NCBI GenBank assembly: GCA_016719945.1
Contig: JADJYE010000001.1
Coordinates: 806,001-870,000, forward strand
DNA from: Polyangiaceae bacterium
GTDB lineage: Bacteria > Myxococcota_A > Polyangia > Polyangiales > Polyangiaceae
Direction: 5' to 3'
DNA: 64,000 bases
The notes beneath the pieces are model-generated. The model was not told the origin of the DNA, ran no database searches, and saw only the letters and a list, made by a program, of their open reading frames with translations. The position numbers and the translations under genes are program-made. Positions 45,588 to 54,376 of this stretch are shown one piece after another. Within the stretch, counting starts at the first letter, position 1. Each line of letters opens with the position of its first letter.

Positions 45588-46184
45588 CTACGTCGCGCGG
45601 CGCTGTCGGGTGCGACGCTTGCTCCACACCAACGCCCCGCTCGGGTCGAGCAGCGCGATGAACGTGTCGCGCTCGCCCGCGCTCGAGAGGGTCTGACCGT
45701 CGAAGCTGCCGTCACCGGTGAGCTCCCCGGTGACGGCGACGTTGCCCTTCGCGTCGACCGCGAGGCCGCGGGCGTCGTCGTTCCCCCGGCTGCCGAAGCG
45801 CTTGCTCCAGACGTGGACGCCGCTCGCGTCCAGCTTCACCACGAACGCGTCCTCGCCCCCGTTCGACACGAGCGGGCCTCCACCGAAGTCGACGGGGGCC
45901 GAGAAGGTGCCCGTGAACGCGACCGCCCCCGACGCGTCGACGCCGACGCCGGCCACAGACTCGCGGCTCTTGGCACCGAAGAGCTTGCTCCACACGTGTC
46001 CCCCGTTTGCGTCGAGCTTGACGACGGCCACGTCCTCCGAGCCCGCGCTGGTGAGCGGCCCGCCTCCGAAGTCGACCCCTTTCTCGGGGATCGCGACGAG
46101 AACGAGGCTGCCGTCCGTGTGGATGGCGAGCCTCTTGGCCCCGATCCCGAGGCTGCCGTCCGTCTGCGGTAGGTCTTGACCCAC
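45588..46184 (-). pseudogene. Fragment of a SBBP/beta-propeller repeat protein
   Basis: Three repeats with the pattern V-D-F-G-G-G-P-L, V-V-K-L-D-A-x-G, H-V-W-S-K, typical of SBBP (beta-propeller) repeats that occur in tens in secreted myxobacterial proteins. Only 198 residues remain. There is no signal peptide; the frame upstream gives no sensible start, and the end stops just after V-W-S-K. So both ends look cut. It borders the low-G+C DUF262-HipA module, and an insertion may have removed the 5' part. Confidence 0.5.
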
Positions 46185-46314
46185 TGGCGGGTAGGCGTCG
46201 CACCACCACCGCGACGCGACGCAACGGCAGCCGCGGCGGCGCGACCGCGCTCGCGGCTCGGGCCATGGTCCTCATGGATGCACAGTCTCGCTCACGATGC
46301 CGCGCGGGCCGGCC

Positions 46315-47547
46315 TCATGAGCTGCGAAACGCGGCGATGCGCTGCTCGACGCACCTCCGAACGGCGGCGGGCACGACCGCTTGCCGGTCGATCTGAGCCC
46401 ACGAGGTCGCCGCGATTTCGACGAATGCGTCGACCAGCCCGAGGACCTCGTCGTGATCGCGCCCCATCGCCGTCGCGATGATCCGAAAGTCCGACCGCCC
46501 GATCGAACGAAGCGGAATTTCGGGTGTGTGGTTGGGATCTACTGGCGGTCCCCACGCCAGCGCGAGCGTGTCTTGCCCGTAGGGCTCGACGCACACGAGA
46601 TCGTAAGCTGGCGAGAGCCTGGGGCGGAGCCTGTCGCGGTAGATGAATGCCCAGTTCTTCGCGTGCGCGTCCGCGTTGCAGGACAAGAGCATGAAGACGA
46701 GCCGTCTCAGGTATTCGTCGGAGTCCAGTCCATGCGTGAGCGTGGCCACCAATCGACCGAGCGACGCATAGTTGATCTCGTCTGGGACGAAGTTCATGAA
46801 CTTGTCGTCGGGGTGAACGCCAAAGACCTGAAGCACATCCTCCTGGTGCACACAGCGACCCGCGCGACGATCGAAGCGCTCGACGAGGAGCGCCCTTCCC
46901 TGGCGAGGAAACGAGTCCGGAAGGTTCTCGATCGAGGCAACATCCACGAGCTCCACCACAGGAACGTCGAGCCGGCACGCGCTGGCCCAGGTCATGATCG
47001 CATGCTCGTTCTCCGGCAACTCCGCGAAGACTGAGCTGGGAAACTTGGCGATCCACGTTCCACCTCGTCCGATCAGAGGCAGGGTGACCTTCTGCTCCTC
47101 GCGCAACACCGACGCCTTGAGCTGAACGCCGGCGAGCGAGAAGCGAAGAGGGTCGGGACGACCCGGGACGATGACGGCCGCAGAGAGCTCCGCTCGAGAC
47201 TCGTCGTCGATGAGGTCCGGCACGACACGCAGGCATCCCGGCAGGTCTTCTCCGAGTCGACAGAGCAGCTCGAGCTCGAGCATCGGCCCGCGCGCCATCG
47301 TGTTCTCGATGACCTTGCGCAGGGCTCCCTCGGGGAGGGCGTTGAGGAAGTACTCGTGAATAGGCGCGTTGGGGGACTCGATCGGCTCCTCAGCCGACAG
47401 CTCTCGATCCTCGAAATATTGACCCAACGCGGGTCGGTTGGACGTGGCAAGGTACGCCATGTCGAACCAGAAAGACGCGCGCTGCGTCCCGCGGTCGAGC
47501 ACGATTCGACCGACCAAGACCTCACCGAGGTAGACGCGTGCGCTCAT
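46315..47547 (-). CDS. HipA-like serine/threonine kinase
   Basis: A 410-residue protein with both parts of HipA. The N-terminal couple-HipA domain has V-Y-L-G-E-V-L-V-G and the L-P-E-G-A-L-R signature. The kinase core has the Gly-rich S-L-A-G-V-Q-L-K, the ATP Lys in W-I-A-K-F, the E-N-E-H helix, the catalytic loop N-A-D-A-H-A-K-N and the metal motif P-A-Y-D-L. HipA phosphorylates a tRNA synthetase or another target and drives persistence; its usual antitoxin HipB, a small helix-turn-helix protein, is missing here. Instead it overlaps a DUF262 gene by four bases (ATGA). Its target is unknown. Confidence 0.88.
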   Translation of the reverse strand: MSARVYLGEVLVGRIVLDRGTQRASFWFDMAYLATSNRPALGQYFEDRELSAEEPIESPNAPIHEYFLNALPEGALRKVIENTMARGPMLELELLCRLGEDLPGCLRVVPDLIDDESRAELSAAVIVPGRPDPLRFSLAGVQLKASVLREEQKVTLPLIGRGGTWIAKFPSSVFAELPENEHAIMTWASACRLDVPVVELVDVASIENLPDSFPRQGRALLVERFDRRAGRCVHQEDVLQVFGVHPDDKFMNFVPDEINYASLGRLVATLTHGLDSDEYLRRLVFMLLSCNADAHAKNWAFIYRDRLRPRLSPAYDLVCVEPYGQDTLALAWGPPVDPNHTPEIPLRSIGRSDFRIIATAMGRDHDEVLGLVDAFVEIAATSWAQIDRQAVVPAAVRRCVEQRIAAFRSS

Positions 47548-49226
47548 GACAGCGACGTGCGGACGATCCCATCGGCCGGAGGTGTCGTCTCGCGCTGCCA
47601 CTCCGCCTGCCGCTCGAAGTACGCCTTGAGCCGGGACATGAGCAGCTGCGAGCGAAGGGCCAGGAACACCCTCGCGTCGCCTCGCCGCAACGACCCGCAC
47701 GCCTCGGCGTCGAGCCCGTGCGACGTGAGCGCGCCTTCGTCGTCACATGCCAGGATCAGCTGGGCCGGGCTCCGCGCGCGGCGGGGATGAAGCAGCCGGT
47801 TCGCAAGAGCCAGCGGCGGTTGGTCGTGATCCACCGGAGGTGCTCGGACGATGCTCCGCCACGCGTTCTCCAGCTTCTCGGCGAAGAGAAGCTCCGGACG
47901 TAGCTGCTCACCCGTCTCGAGGTCGCGCGGGTGCATGGCCAGGAGCGCGCACACCGCGAGCTTTCCGCGCGCGTGCGCCAGCGAGAACGAGTCTGAGGAT
48001 TCAAGCGCCGGCGGGGGCGACCCCGTCCCGGTCCTTCGCAACAGGCGTTGAACAGCCTCGTGCTCGTCACCCTCGACGACATCGTCGACGTGTTGCTGAA
48101 GACTCCCGGACGCACCCCCCAACACCTCCCGTAAAGAGCCACGCCACACCCACCGCCTTAGCGAGACGCGCGACTTAGGGTGCGGCGCTGAATAGAGGGC
48201 GAAGAATCGCGCGAGCACCACGAGCGGCAGCTCGTACGGAAGCACGGCCACGTGGGGAAAGCCGACGCGCCGCAAGAACTGTACTGCCATACGCAACGCG
48301 ACACCGGTGCGCTCGAGGTCGCGCGAGGCCTCCTCACGCCCGAGTTGGTGGGCGTCCGACTTCCCGACCTTGTCACCTCGGACGGCTTCGAGCGCCTTCA
48401 AGGCCGTGCTCTTGTCGATCTCTCCAAAGCCGAGATCACGCGTCGGAGCGAGCGCGATCCCGAGACCTCCGTCCTCAACGTCGACGCTGCCGCCAATCAA
48501 CGCGTCGAAAATCTCCTGCCGCTCCAAGCGCTTGCCCGTCGAGTTCACCCGGTCGAAGACATGCTTTCCAACCTCGATATCCGACCCCTCGATGACGTAG
48601 ATCGGGACGGGGTACTCGCGCAGGCGCTTACCGATATCGAAGCAGCGACGCTTGACATCGCGCGGAATGAGCGTCGAAAAGGCCTCGGAGAGCGCTGTAG
48701 CGTCCAGCGCGAGGTGCAGGGGCAGCGATAGCCGCCCGCCTCGCAGCTCGAGCGGGCCTTCGCGCTCGGCTCGGGTGAGTCGTCGCATCACGAAGTTGCC
48801 CGCGAGCTCGTCGCCGCTCGAGTCCGTGGCAGAGGCGATCTCGAAGACCATCGCGCGCTCGTCATCGCGCGGCTCACGGCCGAGAGACTCCCAGAGCGTG
48901 GTGATTCGCTGCTGGCCGTCCACGACCAGGTACACATCGCCGTCGTCCGGATCGCCGAGCCCAGGATCGAGCTTCCGCCCTGCGCCGGACGCCGAGAGCG
49001 GCCTCTTCCACAGGAGGAGCGTTCCGATCGGATACCCACGCTCCATGCTGTCGAGCAGATCGGTGCGGTCTTTGGTCTCCCATTTCAGGGGGCGCTGGAA
49101 CGCGGGGAGACGCACCTTGCCAGCCCGAACCCACCCGAGGAGATCCTCGACGGTGACGCGGTCCGCGCGGGGCGGGGCGGAGAGGCGTGGGAGCGTCGGA
49201 CCTCCAGGACGTTCGCGCAAAGACAT
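47544..49226 (-). CDS. DUF262 (ParB-like nuclease fold) protein
   Basis: A 560-residue protein. The N-terminal DUF262 domain has L-P-A-F-Q-R-P-L-K-W, the ATP/GTP site D-G-Q-Q-R-I-T-T-L (about 98-106) and F-D-R-V-N-S-T-G-K-R-L. DUF262 is part of GmrSD-type modification-dependent restriction enzymes and other phage-defence proteins. The usual DUF1524 HNH partner domain is not recognisable in the C-terminal 300 residues, which are helical and unfamiliar. It lies upstream of the HipA-like gene, overlapping by four bases. The ATG at 49226 has no strong ribosome site. It could be the nuclease, the sensor or the antidote of a two-gene system. Confidence 0.85.
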   Translation of the reverse strand: MSLRERPGGPTLPRLSAPPRADRVTVEDLLGWVRAGKVRLPAFQRPLKWETKDRTDLLDSMERGYPIGTLLLWKRPLSASGAGRKLDPGLGDPDDGDVYLVVDGQQRITTLWESLGREPRDDERAMVFEIASATDSSGDELAGNFVMRRLTRAEREGPLELRGGRLSLPLHLALDATALSEAFSTLIPRDVKRRCFDIGKRLREYPVPIYVIEGSDIEVGKHVFDRVNSTGKRLERQEIFDALIGGSVDVEDGGLGIALAPTRDLGFGEIDKSTALKALEAVRGDKVGKSDAHQLGREEASRDLERTGVALRMAVQFLRRVGFPHVAVLPYELPLVVLARFFALYSAPHPKSRVSLRRWVWRGSLREVLGGASGSLQQHVDDVVEGDEHEAVQRLLRRTGTGSPPPALESSDSFSLAHARGKLAVCALLAMHPRDLETGEQLRPELLFAEKLENAWRSIVRAPPVDHDQPPLALANRLLHPRRARSPAQLILACDDEGALTSHGLDAEACGSLRRGDARVFLALRSQLLMSRLKAYFERQAEWQRETTPPADGIVRTSLS

Positions 49227-49336
49227 GGGCTAACCACACACCGAAACACCGTCGTCGGCGAACCGGGCGTTAGTCGAGAGCACCAAGCACCAGCGAGATC
49301 TTCACATGCCCTCCCCTTCGAGGCAAGGCGCGCCCC

Positions 49337-50878
49337 TCACCCCTCGATCAGCACCCAGACCGAGCTGAGCGGCGCGACGGTCAGCGCGACGCGCGCGGTG
49401 TCGCGCTTCACCGACGGCGCGTCGAGCGCGGCGAACGCGAGCTCCACGCGCTCGTCGAGGCGCATCGCGCGCGCGCTCGCCGTCGCGCCCACGGTCACCC
49501 CGCGCAGCTCGAGCGTGAGCGGGCGCGCTTGGGTGCCGAGGTTCGACAGGATCACCGAGGTCTGCTTGCGGCTCTTGGTGGTCGCGCCCGCCACGGTGAG
49601 CAGGCCGTCGTCTTGCCAGGTCGCGCCGCACAGCTCGGGCGTGGTCTCGACCAGCTGCTTCAGCAGGCGCTCGCCGAGCGCGAGCGCCCCGGGCTTGCCC
49701 TCTTTGCTGAAGAAGCGGCCGTGCCCCGCGAGCTCGGGCAGCGGGGGGCCCTGGTCGGGCGGGAACGCCCGCCGGTTCGCGCGGTAGTAGTACGAGCCGC
49801 TCACCACGCCTTGCCAGCGGAGCTTGCAGGCGATCGCGTACGCGGCCATCGCGCTCGCGTAGCGTCGCTGCTCCTCGTCGCTGGCGCTGGCGGCCCGGGC
49901 GACGTCGAGCTGCAGGTGCTTCCTGAGAAAATCGCCGGCGAGCCACTCGGTGTTCCACAGCTCGCTGTCCTTGAGCCCAGCCTTGTCGAGCTGCGCTCGG
50001 ATGGCCCGCGCGAGATCGGCGTTCGCGCGCGGCGAGACGTCGTCGCCATAGGTGTGAAAGCTGAACACCGGGAGCCTCCGGCCCGAGGCCGTGATCTCAC
50101 GCATCGCGGTCTCGAAGCGCGGCTCCCACTCGGGCCACTCGGCGTACGAGAGCGGGATGCCGGGCCCCACCGCGCGGACCTGCGTGCCCGGGTGGGCCTG
50201 GTTGTAGCGCTCGATCGTCTCGAGGAAGCGCAGGAAGGCAGGCAACAGGCGCTGCCGGTGCGGCCCGCTGAAGCCACCGAGGCCGTCGGGCTCGTTGACG
50301 AACTCGACGTCCTTCACCGCGCCCTCGAAGCCCCCCGCCCACCCGTTGTTGAAATGCTGGAGGCAGCGGGTGACCACGCGCGACCAACGCTCAAGGTCTT
50401 CCGGCGCGCGGCCGCCGAGGTTGAGACCGACCCAGCGATCGGACGAGCCGACGTCGTACGACGACTGCCACAGGATGCGCGCCCCCGCCGCGCGCGCCGC
50501 GCGCACGTGGCGATCGATCCCCTCGAAGCGGTAGCTCGCGGGCGCGTCGGGGTCGGCGCGCTCGTCGGGGAAGACGCCAGCGAGGGTGAGCGTGTTGGGC
50601 AGGCAGTCTTGGGGGAACCGCGCCCGCTCGATGCCAGCGTCTCGAAAGCCCGCCACGAGCTCAGGCTCGCCGTCGACGATGGGCGCGGGCGAGCCGTGGA
50701 CCCCCGACAGTCGGTCGAGCGGGCCGAGCGGTCGGCCGGCGTCGATCTGAACGGTCTCGCCGCCGACCTGCAGGCGCTCCGTGGGGGTGGGGTCGCTCTT
50801 CTTGCCGCGACAGGCGGCGCCGACCCCGGCCGCGAGCAGCGAGAGCGCGAAGGTTCGTCGCGTGGGCCAGACGCTCAT
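49337..50878 (-). CDS. Exported glycoside hydrolase-like protein, GH39-like
   Basis: A 513-residue protein with a twin-arginine lipoprotein signal (T-R-R-T-F-A-L-S-L then A-A-C). The mature part looks like a retaining glycosidase barrel: the acid/base Glu in F-V-N-E-P-D-G and the nucleophile Glu in W-N-T-E-W, in the order seen in GH39/clan A enzymes (xylosidases and relatives). A C-terminal beta-sandwich of about 110 residues follows. The sugar is unknown. No other sugar gene is adjacent. Confidence 0.75.
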   Translation of the reverse strand: MSVWPTRRTFALSLLAAGVGAACRGKKSDPTPTERLQVGGETVQIDAGRPLGPLDRLSGVHGSPAPIVDGEPELVAGFRDAGIERARFPQDCLPNTLTLAGVFPDERADPDAPASYRFEGIDRHVRAARAAGARILWQSSYDVGSSDRWVGLNLGGRAPEDLERWSRVVTRCLQHFNNGWAGGFEGAVKDVEFVNEPDGLGGFSGPHRQRLLPAFLRFLETIERYNQAHPGTQVRAVGPGIPLSYAEWPEWEPRFETAMREITASGRRLPVFSFHTYGDDVSPRANADLARAIRAQLDKAGLKDSELWNTEWLAGDFLRKHLQLDVARAASASDEEQRRYASAMAAYAIACKLRWQGVVSGSYYYRANRRAFPPDQGPPLPELAGHGRFFSKEGKPGALALGERLLKQLVETTPELCGATWQDDGLLTVAGATTKSRKQTSVILSNLGTQARPLTLELRGVTVGATASARAMRLDERVELAFAALDAPSVKRDTARVALTVAPLSSVWVLIEG

Positions 50879-50977
50879 CGACGCGACAAGGTAGCCCAGC
50901 TCCGTCGGCGCAACGAGCATGCGTCGCGCCCTGGCGTGGTGGTAACTTCCTTTCCACCTCACTAGGTTATTCGGTAC

Positions 50978-51810
50978 ATGGACGCATTCTTCGAGCTCCA
51001 CGGCGTGCGCGTGCCAAGGCTGGTCTACGGCCCCGCTTGGAAAGAGGCCCGCACGGCCGCGCTCTGCGCCGAAGCGCTCGTCGCCGGTTTCCGCGGCGTC
51101 GACACCGCGAACCAGCGCAAGCACTACCTCGAGGCCGGCGTCGGCGAGGCGCTGGCGCGCGCGGGCCTACCGCGGTCCGAGATCTTCCTGCAGACCAAGT
51201 TCACCTACGTCCGAGGTCAAGACCACCGGCTGCCCTACGACCCGAAGGCCCGCTGACGCGCCAGGTCGAGCAGTCGTTCCAGAGCTCGCTGATGCACCTG
51301 GGCGTCACGCACGTCGACAGCTACCTGCTGCACGGCCCCGAGCTGGACGACGGCTGGACCGAGGGAGACCAGGAGGTGTGGCGCGCGATGGAGGCCCTCC
51401 ACGCGGCCGAGCGAGCCCGCCTGATCGGCGTGAGCAACATCAGCGCGAGTCAGCTCGTGGCGCTGCTCGACTGCGCCCAGATCGCGCCCGCGATCGTCCA
51501 GAACCGCTGCTACGCGCGCACCGGGTGGGACCGCGAGGTGCGCGCGATCTGCCGCGACCGCGGGATCGCCTACCAAGGGTTCTCGCTGCTGACGGCGAAC
51601 CGCTCGGAGCTCGCGTCTGCGAAGGTCACCGACCTCGCCGCGCGCATGCGGGCCACCGTGCCGCAGGTGGTGTTCCGGTTCGCCATGCACGTGGGGATGA
51701 TGGTGCTCACGGGCACGTCGACCCGCATGCACATGGAAGAGGACCTCGCCGCCCGCGAGCTGCCCTTCGACGCGGCTGACGCCGCGACGCTCGAGCGCAT
51801 CTCCGGTTGA
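50978..51810 (+). CDS. Aldo/keto reductase (frameshifted)
   Basis: An NADPH-dependent oxidoreductase of 277 residues. The catalytic residues are visible in the usual order: Asp in G-V-D-T-A, Tyr in K-H-Y, Lys in Q-T-K, His in L-L-H-G. The R-x-I-G-V-S-N-I motif is also present. The frame breaks in CCC at 51249-51251; adding one C joins P-K-A-P-L-T-R and makes a full-length enzyme. The T-A-N-Q-R-K-H-Y opening fits the branch with eukaryote-like members. Substrate unknown. Confidence 0.85.
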
Positions 51811-51850
51811 GCCGCGACCTCCCCTTCCGCTTCCACCCGGAGGGCGGACC

Positions 51851-52216
51851 GTGCATGGTCCGTCGATGCCTGGCTTCGTGCGACGAGGGTTCACGTTCCA
51901 AATCGACCGCGAGGGCGTCGCCATCGACGAGCCCGAGGAGATCGTCGTCGACGTCGGCTACGACGACCTGGAGATGGACGAGGCGTCCGCCCCCGAGGAG
52001 CTGGGCAAGCGCCTCTCGGAGCTCGCTGGAGAGAAGGTCTCCGACGATGAGGGGATCTTCGACCTCGCGGTGTACAAGGACGGTGAGCTGGTCGCGGCGC
52101 TCGTGCTCGCGTGTGAAGACGGCGCGCTCAGCCTCGGCGGCGAGCGCTCCGCGGACGTGGAGGAAGAGGAGCTCGCCGCGGCGATCGTCGAGGCGCTCAC
52201 CGACACGAGCGAGTAG
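51851..52216 (+). CDS. Small acidic hypothetical protein
   Basis: A 121-residue, strongly acidic protein (many Glu and Asp) with no signal peptide or known domain. The start is GTG at 51851: GGAGG lies seven bases upstream. The ATG at 51866 would be the alternative and has no ribosome site. It lies 40 bases after the aldo/keto reductase and could share its transcript. Confidence 0.6.
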   Translation: MHGPSMPGFVRRGFTFQIDREGVAIDEPEEIVVDVGYDDLEMDEASAPEELGKRLSELAGEKVSDDEGIFDLAVYKDGELVAALVLACEDGALSLGGERSADVEEEELAAAIVEALTDTSE

Positions 52217-52267
52217 AGCGGCGTGCTGAAGAGTCAGCGGTTGGGTGTTCTGGTATACGTCGCATCC

Positions 52268-52585
52268 ATGCGCTCGCTCATCGTGCTCGGTCTCGGCCTC
52301 GTTGCCCCCTTCATGCTCGCGGGTTGCGGGGGCGCCTCGATTGAAGACGTGTGCCAGCGGTCCTGCGAGTGCCTGGACAACTGCGATACGCAACAAGCCC
52401 AGTGCGAGGCGAGCGGCAAGGCCTTCGAGGAGCTCTCGGACGAGCTCGGCTGTCGTGACTCCTGGGACGCGTACCTGTCCTGCCTCGACGAGAACCTGAC
52501 TTGCGACAACGGCTCCGTGGACGATAGCGCGTGCGACGTGGAGTTCTCGGCGTTCCAGTCGGACTGCGGCGTGGACGCCGGCTGA
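52268..52585 (+). CDS. Small Cys-rich lipoprotein
   Basis: A 105-residue lipoprotein with lipobox M-L-A-G-C. The mature chain has about ten more cysteines in a spaced pattern (C-Q-R-S-C-E-C, C-D-T-Q-Q-A-Q-C, C-R-D, C-L-D, C-D-N), suggesting a disulfide-held helix bundle. No family known. The ATG at 52268 is chosen because the signal peptide starts there. Confidence 0.7.
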   Translation: MRSLIVLGLGLVAPFMLAGCGGASIEDVCQRSCECLDNCDTQQAQCEASGKAFEELSDELGCRDSWDAYLSCLDENLTCDNGSVDDSACDVEFSAFQSDCGVDAG

Positions 52586-52588
52586 GCC

Positions 52589-54229
52589 TCAGCCCGCCCC
52601 GCCGCCGGCGCCGCCCTCGCCGCCGAGCTCCCCCTCGGCCTCCGGCGGGATGTCACACGCGTCGGGGATGCACCCGCAGATCTGCCCTCCGTCCTCGAAC
52701 AGCGGGCAGCGGCATGAAGCGCCCGGCCCGCACTCGGTCGCCTCGTCACAGATCACCGTGCAGACGTAGCTGGTGACGATCAGCTGGCCATTGAGCAGCG
52801 CGCTGCACGTGGTCGCTGACGCGTTGTCGTCGCACTCGCCTCCCCCCACCGTGCAGTACTCGCCGACGCCGAGATCGTTGCCTTCGTCGCAGGGCTCGCC
52901 GCACGCCGCGGTCGGGTCGGAGGGCACCTCGGAGCAGTCGACCGGTCCTGGGTCCGGCGGCGGCTCGGCGCGCGGGTTCGGGCACTCGGCCGCCGTCGGA
53001 GGCGCAGGGGGCAAGGCGCCGAGGTCGAGCGTCGCGAGCCAGATGTCGGTCTCCCCGAGCATGCCGGTGGTCCAGGGCTGGTCGAGCTCGACCTCGCCCG
53101 AGTACCAAGACATGAGCACGCGACCGTCGTCCAGCTTGGCGACGCCCGCGTAGGCGGTGTCGCTCGCCGAGGGGAGCTCGGCCCACTCGAGCGCCTCGAG
53201 CGGGCCGGCCTCGAGATCGCCGACCAGCTCGTACACGCTCGTGCGCTTGCGCAGCGTCGGCTGCAGGTGCTTGCGCGCGACGACGAACAGCCGGCCGTCG
53301 TGCCAGAAGTGGACCGCGCCATCGAGCCGAGCCCCCTCGAGCTCGTGAGGACAGTCGAAGGACTCGAACGGCGGGTCCGCCCAGCAGAGCTTGGTGCGCA
53401 GCCTGCCCTTGTCGCCGAGCAGCTCCTCGTCGGTCCCATCCATGCGGATGATGGCGAGCATGCGCCCGCCCGGGGTGATCACCAGCTCGGTCTCGAGCGG
53501 CGTGTCCTCGGCGACGCCGTAGATCTGCGCGCCCGGCTCCCACGTCAGCCCATCGCTCGTACGCTGAAGCACCACCTGCAGGTCGCCGTCCTCGTACGCC
53601 GCCGAGTACTGGAAGCCCTCGTGCGCGGTCACCCGCCAGAAGCCCCAGCGCTCGTTCCCGATCGGCCCCTCGTAGGTCCAGGACTCTCCATCGACGCTGC
53701 GGAACGCGACCGAGACGGTCTCGACGTCCTGGTCGCGCGGGGTGAAGCCCCGCACGCGCGTGATGGCCTTGATGAACAGCTCACCGTCCACCTCGTAGAA
53801 GATGGGATCGCGGATGTCGCGATCGTCGACGGCGGGGAGGGTGGCGACCGGCTGGAAGGACGCGCCCTCGTCGCTCGAGCGGTAAACGATGAGCGCGCTG
53901 TTGGGGCCCAGGATCTGGCTCTCCGCGGTGCGGTGCACGAGGTACAGCGCGCCCTTGAAGCGGAACAGATCCGTGTTCTCGTTGTGACGACACAGCGCCC
54001 CGGAGCGGCAGTCCTCGTTCTCGACGCCCACGCCGGCGGCGAGCACCCGAGGCTCGCCGACGTAGCGGGGCAGCCCGCTCTCGTCGCAGATGGGCTCGTC
54101 CACCGGAGGGTCCTCCGCGTCGGTGCAGCCCGACTCGAGCACCGCGAGCGAGCCCCCGACGAGGGCGGCGATGAGGAGGCCGAGGCCTCGGTTGCAGCGA
54201 GCGATTCGGGTTCGGCCTTCGTTGTCCAT
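52589..54229 (-). CDS. Sialidase-like lipoprotein with Cys-rich tail
   Basis: A 546-residue lipoprotein (lipobox L-E-S-G-C). The N-terminal 380 residues look like a beta-propeller of the sialidase/neuraminidase-like type: an Asp-box-like S-S-D-E-G-A-S-F and repeated Y-S-G-E-V or L-V-I-T-P strands. Catalytic residues of true sialidases were not identified, so it may be a binding protein. The last 150 residues carry about 16 cysteines, followed by a Gly/Glu end. It is convergent with the small lipoprotein (stops 3 bases apart). A second ATG four codons earlier (54241) is possible. Confidence 0.7.
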   Translation of the reverse strand: MDNEGRTRIARCNRGLGLLIAALVGGSLAVLESGCTDAEDPPVDEPICDESGLPRYVGEPRVLAAGVGVENEDCRSGALCRHNENTDLFRFKGALYLVHRTAESQILGPNSALIVYRSSDEGASFQPVATLPAVDDRDIRDPIFYEVDGELFIKAITRVRGFTPRDQDVETVSVAFRSVDGESWTYEGPIGNERWGFWRVTAHEGFQYSAAYEDGDLQVVLQRTSDGLTWEPGAQIYGVAEDTPLETELVITPGGRMLAIIRMDGTDEELLGDKGRLRTKLCWADPPFESFDCPHELEGARLDGAVHFWHDGRLFVVARKHLQPTLRKRTSVYELVGDLEAGPLEALEWAELPSASDTAYAGVAKLDDGRVLMSWYSGEVELDQPWTTGMLGETDIWLATLDLGALPPAPPTAAECPNPRAEPPPDPGPVDCSEVPSDPTAACGEPCDEGNDLGVGEYCTVGGGECDDNASATTCSALLNGQLIVTSYVCTVICDEATECGPGASCRCPLFEDGGQICGCIPDACDIPPEAEGELGGEGGAGGGAG

Positions 54230-54376
54230 GCATCGACCCATCGCAACGCGCGTGCCGACGCGAACCCGCGCAGGATTTCGTCAGCGCGCCCGATCAGGCC
54301 AGAGCGGGCGTATCCAACGCTGCACGGGGGCGTGCACACCCCTGCGCAAGGCCGGTCGCGGTATGCTCCCGCCGCC

